Source: an uncultured Pseudoxanthomonas sp. (GTDB lineage: Bacteria; Pseudomonadota; Gammaproteobacteria; Xanthomonadales; Xanthomonadaceae). From it: DNA of 8,020 nt. Shown here in pieces: positions 6,540 to 8,020 of the stretch. A model generated the notes under the pieces. It ran no database searches, was not told the origin of the DNA, and was given only the letters and a program-made list of their open reading frames with translations. Both the position numbers and the translations under genes were made by a program. The stretch is from the NCBI GenBank assembly GCA_946886405.1, contig CAMPIO010000128.1:1-8020 (forward strand). Direction: 5' to 3'. Each line of letters starts with the position of its first letter. Within the stretch, counting starts at the first letter, position 1.

Positions 6540-6668
6540 TGTAGGAGCGACGTAAGTCGCGACCGGAAGGCCCGCAGCGACGACAACGCCTGACGTGTGC
6601 GACCAAGCTTGGATGCCGACCATTCCGGGTGCTTCCAGGCCATGGTCGCGACTCACGTCGCTCCTACA
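6540..6668. repeat. REPIN-like pair of inverted REP units
   Basis: A 25-base unit starting TGTAGGAGCGACGTAAGTCG (6540-6564) recurs in inverted orientation at 6644-6668 and differs at one position (24 of 25 identical). Each unit is itself a small hairpin, GCGAC-4 nt-GTCGC. A second pairing, GGAAG (6565-6569) with CTTCC (6632-6636), would extend the long stem-loop with a bulge. The element fills the space between two convergent genes, a typical place for REP elements, and could stabilise both mRNA ends or block read-through. The TGTAGGAGCG core resembles REP families of Xanthomonadaceae and Pseudomonas. A REP-associated tyrosine transposase (RAYT) elsewhere in the genome would be the expected source. 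Confidence 0.85.
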
Positions 6669-6681
6669 GTGGATGCGAGCG

Positions 6682-7560
6682 TTACCAGTCGATGTGGCCG
6701 GTCACGATCGTACGTACATGGCCGCCGGACCAGACGTCGCCCGCGTCGTCCACACGCAGCTGCAGGCGGGCGTCGTAGCCGACTTCGCGGCCCTGGCTGA
6801 CGATGTAGCGACCGTCGTGGCCGGGCAGTGCATCGCGCGACGCCAGCCAGGCCGCCAGCGTTGCGTTGGCGGCGCCGGAGGCCGCATCTTCGAACGCGGC
6901 CGGCGCACCGACGAAGGCGCGCACGGCAAGGTCATAGGGCTGGCCCGGTGCGCGCGCATAGGCGCACACGCCCATGCTGTCGGTAGCGCGGGCGAGGGCG
7001 CCGATGGCATCCCAGTCCGGCGTGGCGACTCGCAGCGTCGCTTCGTCGCACACTTCGGCCAGCCACCAGCGGCGACCGCCATCGACGAGGGCAGGCGGCA
7101 GATCGCCGGCCGGAAGGTTCGCGAGCGCGGCACGCAGGCCTTCATCGTTCGAGGTGTCGCCCACTTTCACCACCTGCGCGCGCGGCGTGCGCACGGCGAT
7201 AGTGCGGGTGGCGCCCTCGCCATCCACGTGCAGCGGCAGCACGCCCACCGCCCCCTCCTGCATCAAGAGGCCCTGGATCGGCGTTGCGAGTCCGGCGTCG
7301 AGCACGACGTGTGCCGTGCCCACGCTGGGGTGGCCGGCGAACGGCACTTCACGGCGCGGACTGAACATGCGCACGGCATAGCTGGCGCCGGGTTGCGTCG
7401 GCGCAAACACGAACGTGGTTTCCGGCAGGCGCGTCCAGCGGGCGATGGCCTGCATTGCGGTGTCGTCGAGGCCGGCGGCATCGAGCACGACGGCCAGCGG
7501 ATTGCCCGCACCAGGGCGGTCGGCGAACACATCCAGCTGGACGTAGCGGCGAGAAGTCAT
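6682..7560 (-). CDS. PhzF-family isomerase/epimerase-like protein (complete paralogue)
   Basis: A 292-residue PhzF-fold protein, related to phenazine biosynthesis isomerase PhzF and E. coli YddE; dimeric and cytoplasmic. The N-terminus RYVQLDVFADRPGAGNPLAV (5-24) is typical. Glu47 in LPETTFV is the likely general acid/base, and MFSPRREVPFAGHPSVGTA (65-83) is the first conserved half-site. The second half carries FEDAASGAANATLAAW (223-238), where most members have EDPxTGSAN or EDPVTGSVN, so Pro and Thr are replaced by Ala and Ser. The C-terminus has LPGHDGRYIVSQGREVG (245-261). The ATG at 7560 fits the family start, but no Shine-Dalgarno sequence precedes it; an in-frame TTG at 7596 would overlap the end of the upstream gene and add 12 unrelated residues. 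It is probably translated by reinitiation from the paralogue 29 bases upstream. No phenazine genes are nearby, so a phenazine role is not implied. Confidence 0.88.
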   Translation of the reverse strand: MTSRRYVQLDVFADRPGAGNPLAVVLDAAGLDDTAMQAIARWTRLPETTFVFAPTQPGASYAVRMFSPRREVPFAGHPSVGTAHVVLDAGLATPIQGLLMQEGAVGVLPLHVDGEGATRTIAVRTPRAQVVKVGDTSNDEGLRAALANLPAGDLPPALVDGGRRWWLAEVCDEATLRVATPDWDAIGALARATDSMGVCAYARAPGQPYDLAVRAFVGAPAAFEDAASGAANATLAAWLASRDALPGHDGRYIVSQGREVGYDARLQLRVDDAGDVWSGGHVRTIVTGHIDW

Positions 7561-7589
7561 GTGGGGGTTTCGCGTGGGGGCCGCGCAGC

Positions 7590-8018
7590 TTACCAAGTCA
7601 CCTGGCCGTCGATGACCAACTGGACCTGACCGCCGATCCAGACCTCGTCGTCCGCGTCCACCTGCAAGGCCACGCGACCATCGCGCCCCAATTCGCGTCC
7701 CTGGCTGGTGGTGTAGTGGCCGTCGTGTCCGGGCAGCGCGCCGGCGGCATGCAAGGCGGCGGCGATGCAGGCGTTGACGCTGCCGGTGACCGGATCTTCG
7801 GGAATGTTGTCGGCCGGGCAGAAGGCGCGCACCGCCAGCTCATGGTCGCTGCCGGACGGGCTGCGCCCGAACACCGCCAGGCCCACGGCGTCCGTCGTCT
7901 TCGTCAGCGCCGCAATGGCGGCGAGGTCGGGCACCAGGCTGCGCACAGCGGCGGCATCGCTCAGTTCCACCAGCCACCATGAAGGACCGTTGTTCCACAA
8001 CGCGGGAGGCAGTCCTGC
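7590..8018 (-). CDS. PhzF-family protein, C-terminal half (5' end beyond window)
   Basis: The last 142 residues of a second PhzF-fold protein; its start lies right of the window. It aligns clearly with the downstream paralogue: AGLPPALWNNGPSWWLVELSD against PAGDLPPALVDGGRRWWLAE, and LPGHDGHYTTSQGRELG against LPGHDGRYIVSQGREVG. It keeps the standard second-half motif NIPEDPVTGSVNACIA, unlike the neighbour's altered version. Expected full length is near 290 residues. Same strand and a 29-base gap suggest one operon arising from tandem duplication. The reaction is unknown; PhzF relatives catalyse proton-shift isomerisation or epimerisation. Confidence 0.88.
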   Translation of the reverse strand, partial: AGLPPALWNNGPSWWLVELSDAAAVRSLVPDLAAIAALTKTTDAVGLAVFGRSPSGSDHELAVRAFCPADNIPEDPVTGSVNACIAAALHAAGALPGHDGHYTTSQGRELGRDGRVALQVDADDEVWIGGQVQLVIDGQVTW

Positions 8019-8020
8019 CG

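Noticed and set aside
4618..6606. A 662-codon open frame on the minus strand opposite the amidohydrolase
   Set aside because: It lies fully antisense to a gene with clear catalytic motifs. Its product is Arg/His/Ala-rich with no recognisable domain, as expected for a stop-free shadow frame in high-GC DNA.
6595..7629. A 344-codon plus-strand frame opposite the PhzF gene
   Set aside because: It is antisense to a gene with family-specific motifs, starts inside the REPIN-like element, and has compositionally biased sequence without a domain.
6682..8018. Phenazine biosynthesis cluster
   Set aside because: Only PhzF-fold genes are present. PhzF-like proteins are widespread outside phenazine pathways, and no other phz gene is visible.
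1..8020. CRISPR array, tRNA, rRNA, prophage, insertion sequence or defence system
   Set aside because: No regularly spaced repeats, cloverleaf-type sequence, transposase, integrase or defence-type domains were seen on either strand.

Overview
The window is high-GC, uninterrupted bacterial chromosome. The gene set, the lysine/alanine-rich tail on the HU protein and a TGTAGGAGCGAC-type repeat all suggest a gammaproteobacterium of the Xanthomonadaceae group (Stenotrophomonas, Xanthomonas, Lysobacter, Pseudoxanthomonas or a relative). That placement is inferred from family resemblance only; nothing in the window fixes the genus.

Layout from left to right. A minus-strand HU-family nucleoid protein is cut by the left edge (2-316), with a readable promoter and phased A-tracts behind it. 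Next comes a minus-strand EF-G-like GTPase of the EF-G2 type (566-2611). A 206-base divergent intergenic region separates it from a plus-strand pair: an OsmC peroxiredoxin (2818-3252) and a small alpha/beta hydrolase (3249-3944) that starts on a TTG overlapping the osmC stop codon. A plus-strand exported glycine-zipper protein (4015-4725) follows and ends in a textbook intrinsic terminator. A plus-strand exported YtcJ-type amidohydrolase (4864-6528) has its own candidate promoter. A 129-base pair of inverted REP units (REPIN-like, 6540-6668) lies between this gene and two tandem minus-strand PhzF-family genes. The first of these (6682-7560) is complete. The other lies upstream of it in the transcript and is cut by the right edge (7590-8018).

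How the genes relate. OsmC and the hydrolase look translationally coupled, so a shared job in peroxide stress or detoxification is possible but unproven. The two PhzF genes share strand, a 29-base gap and clear C-terminal similarity, so they are probably a duplicated pair in one operon. The other neighbours look like independent housekeeping or envelope genes.

I found no convincing new multi-gene system. The points most worth a second look are the EF-G paralogue with altered switch residues but an intact domain IV tip, the curved A-tract and palindrome at the HU promoter, the REPIN-like element, and the diverged tandem PhzF pair.
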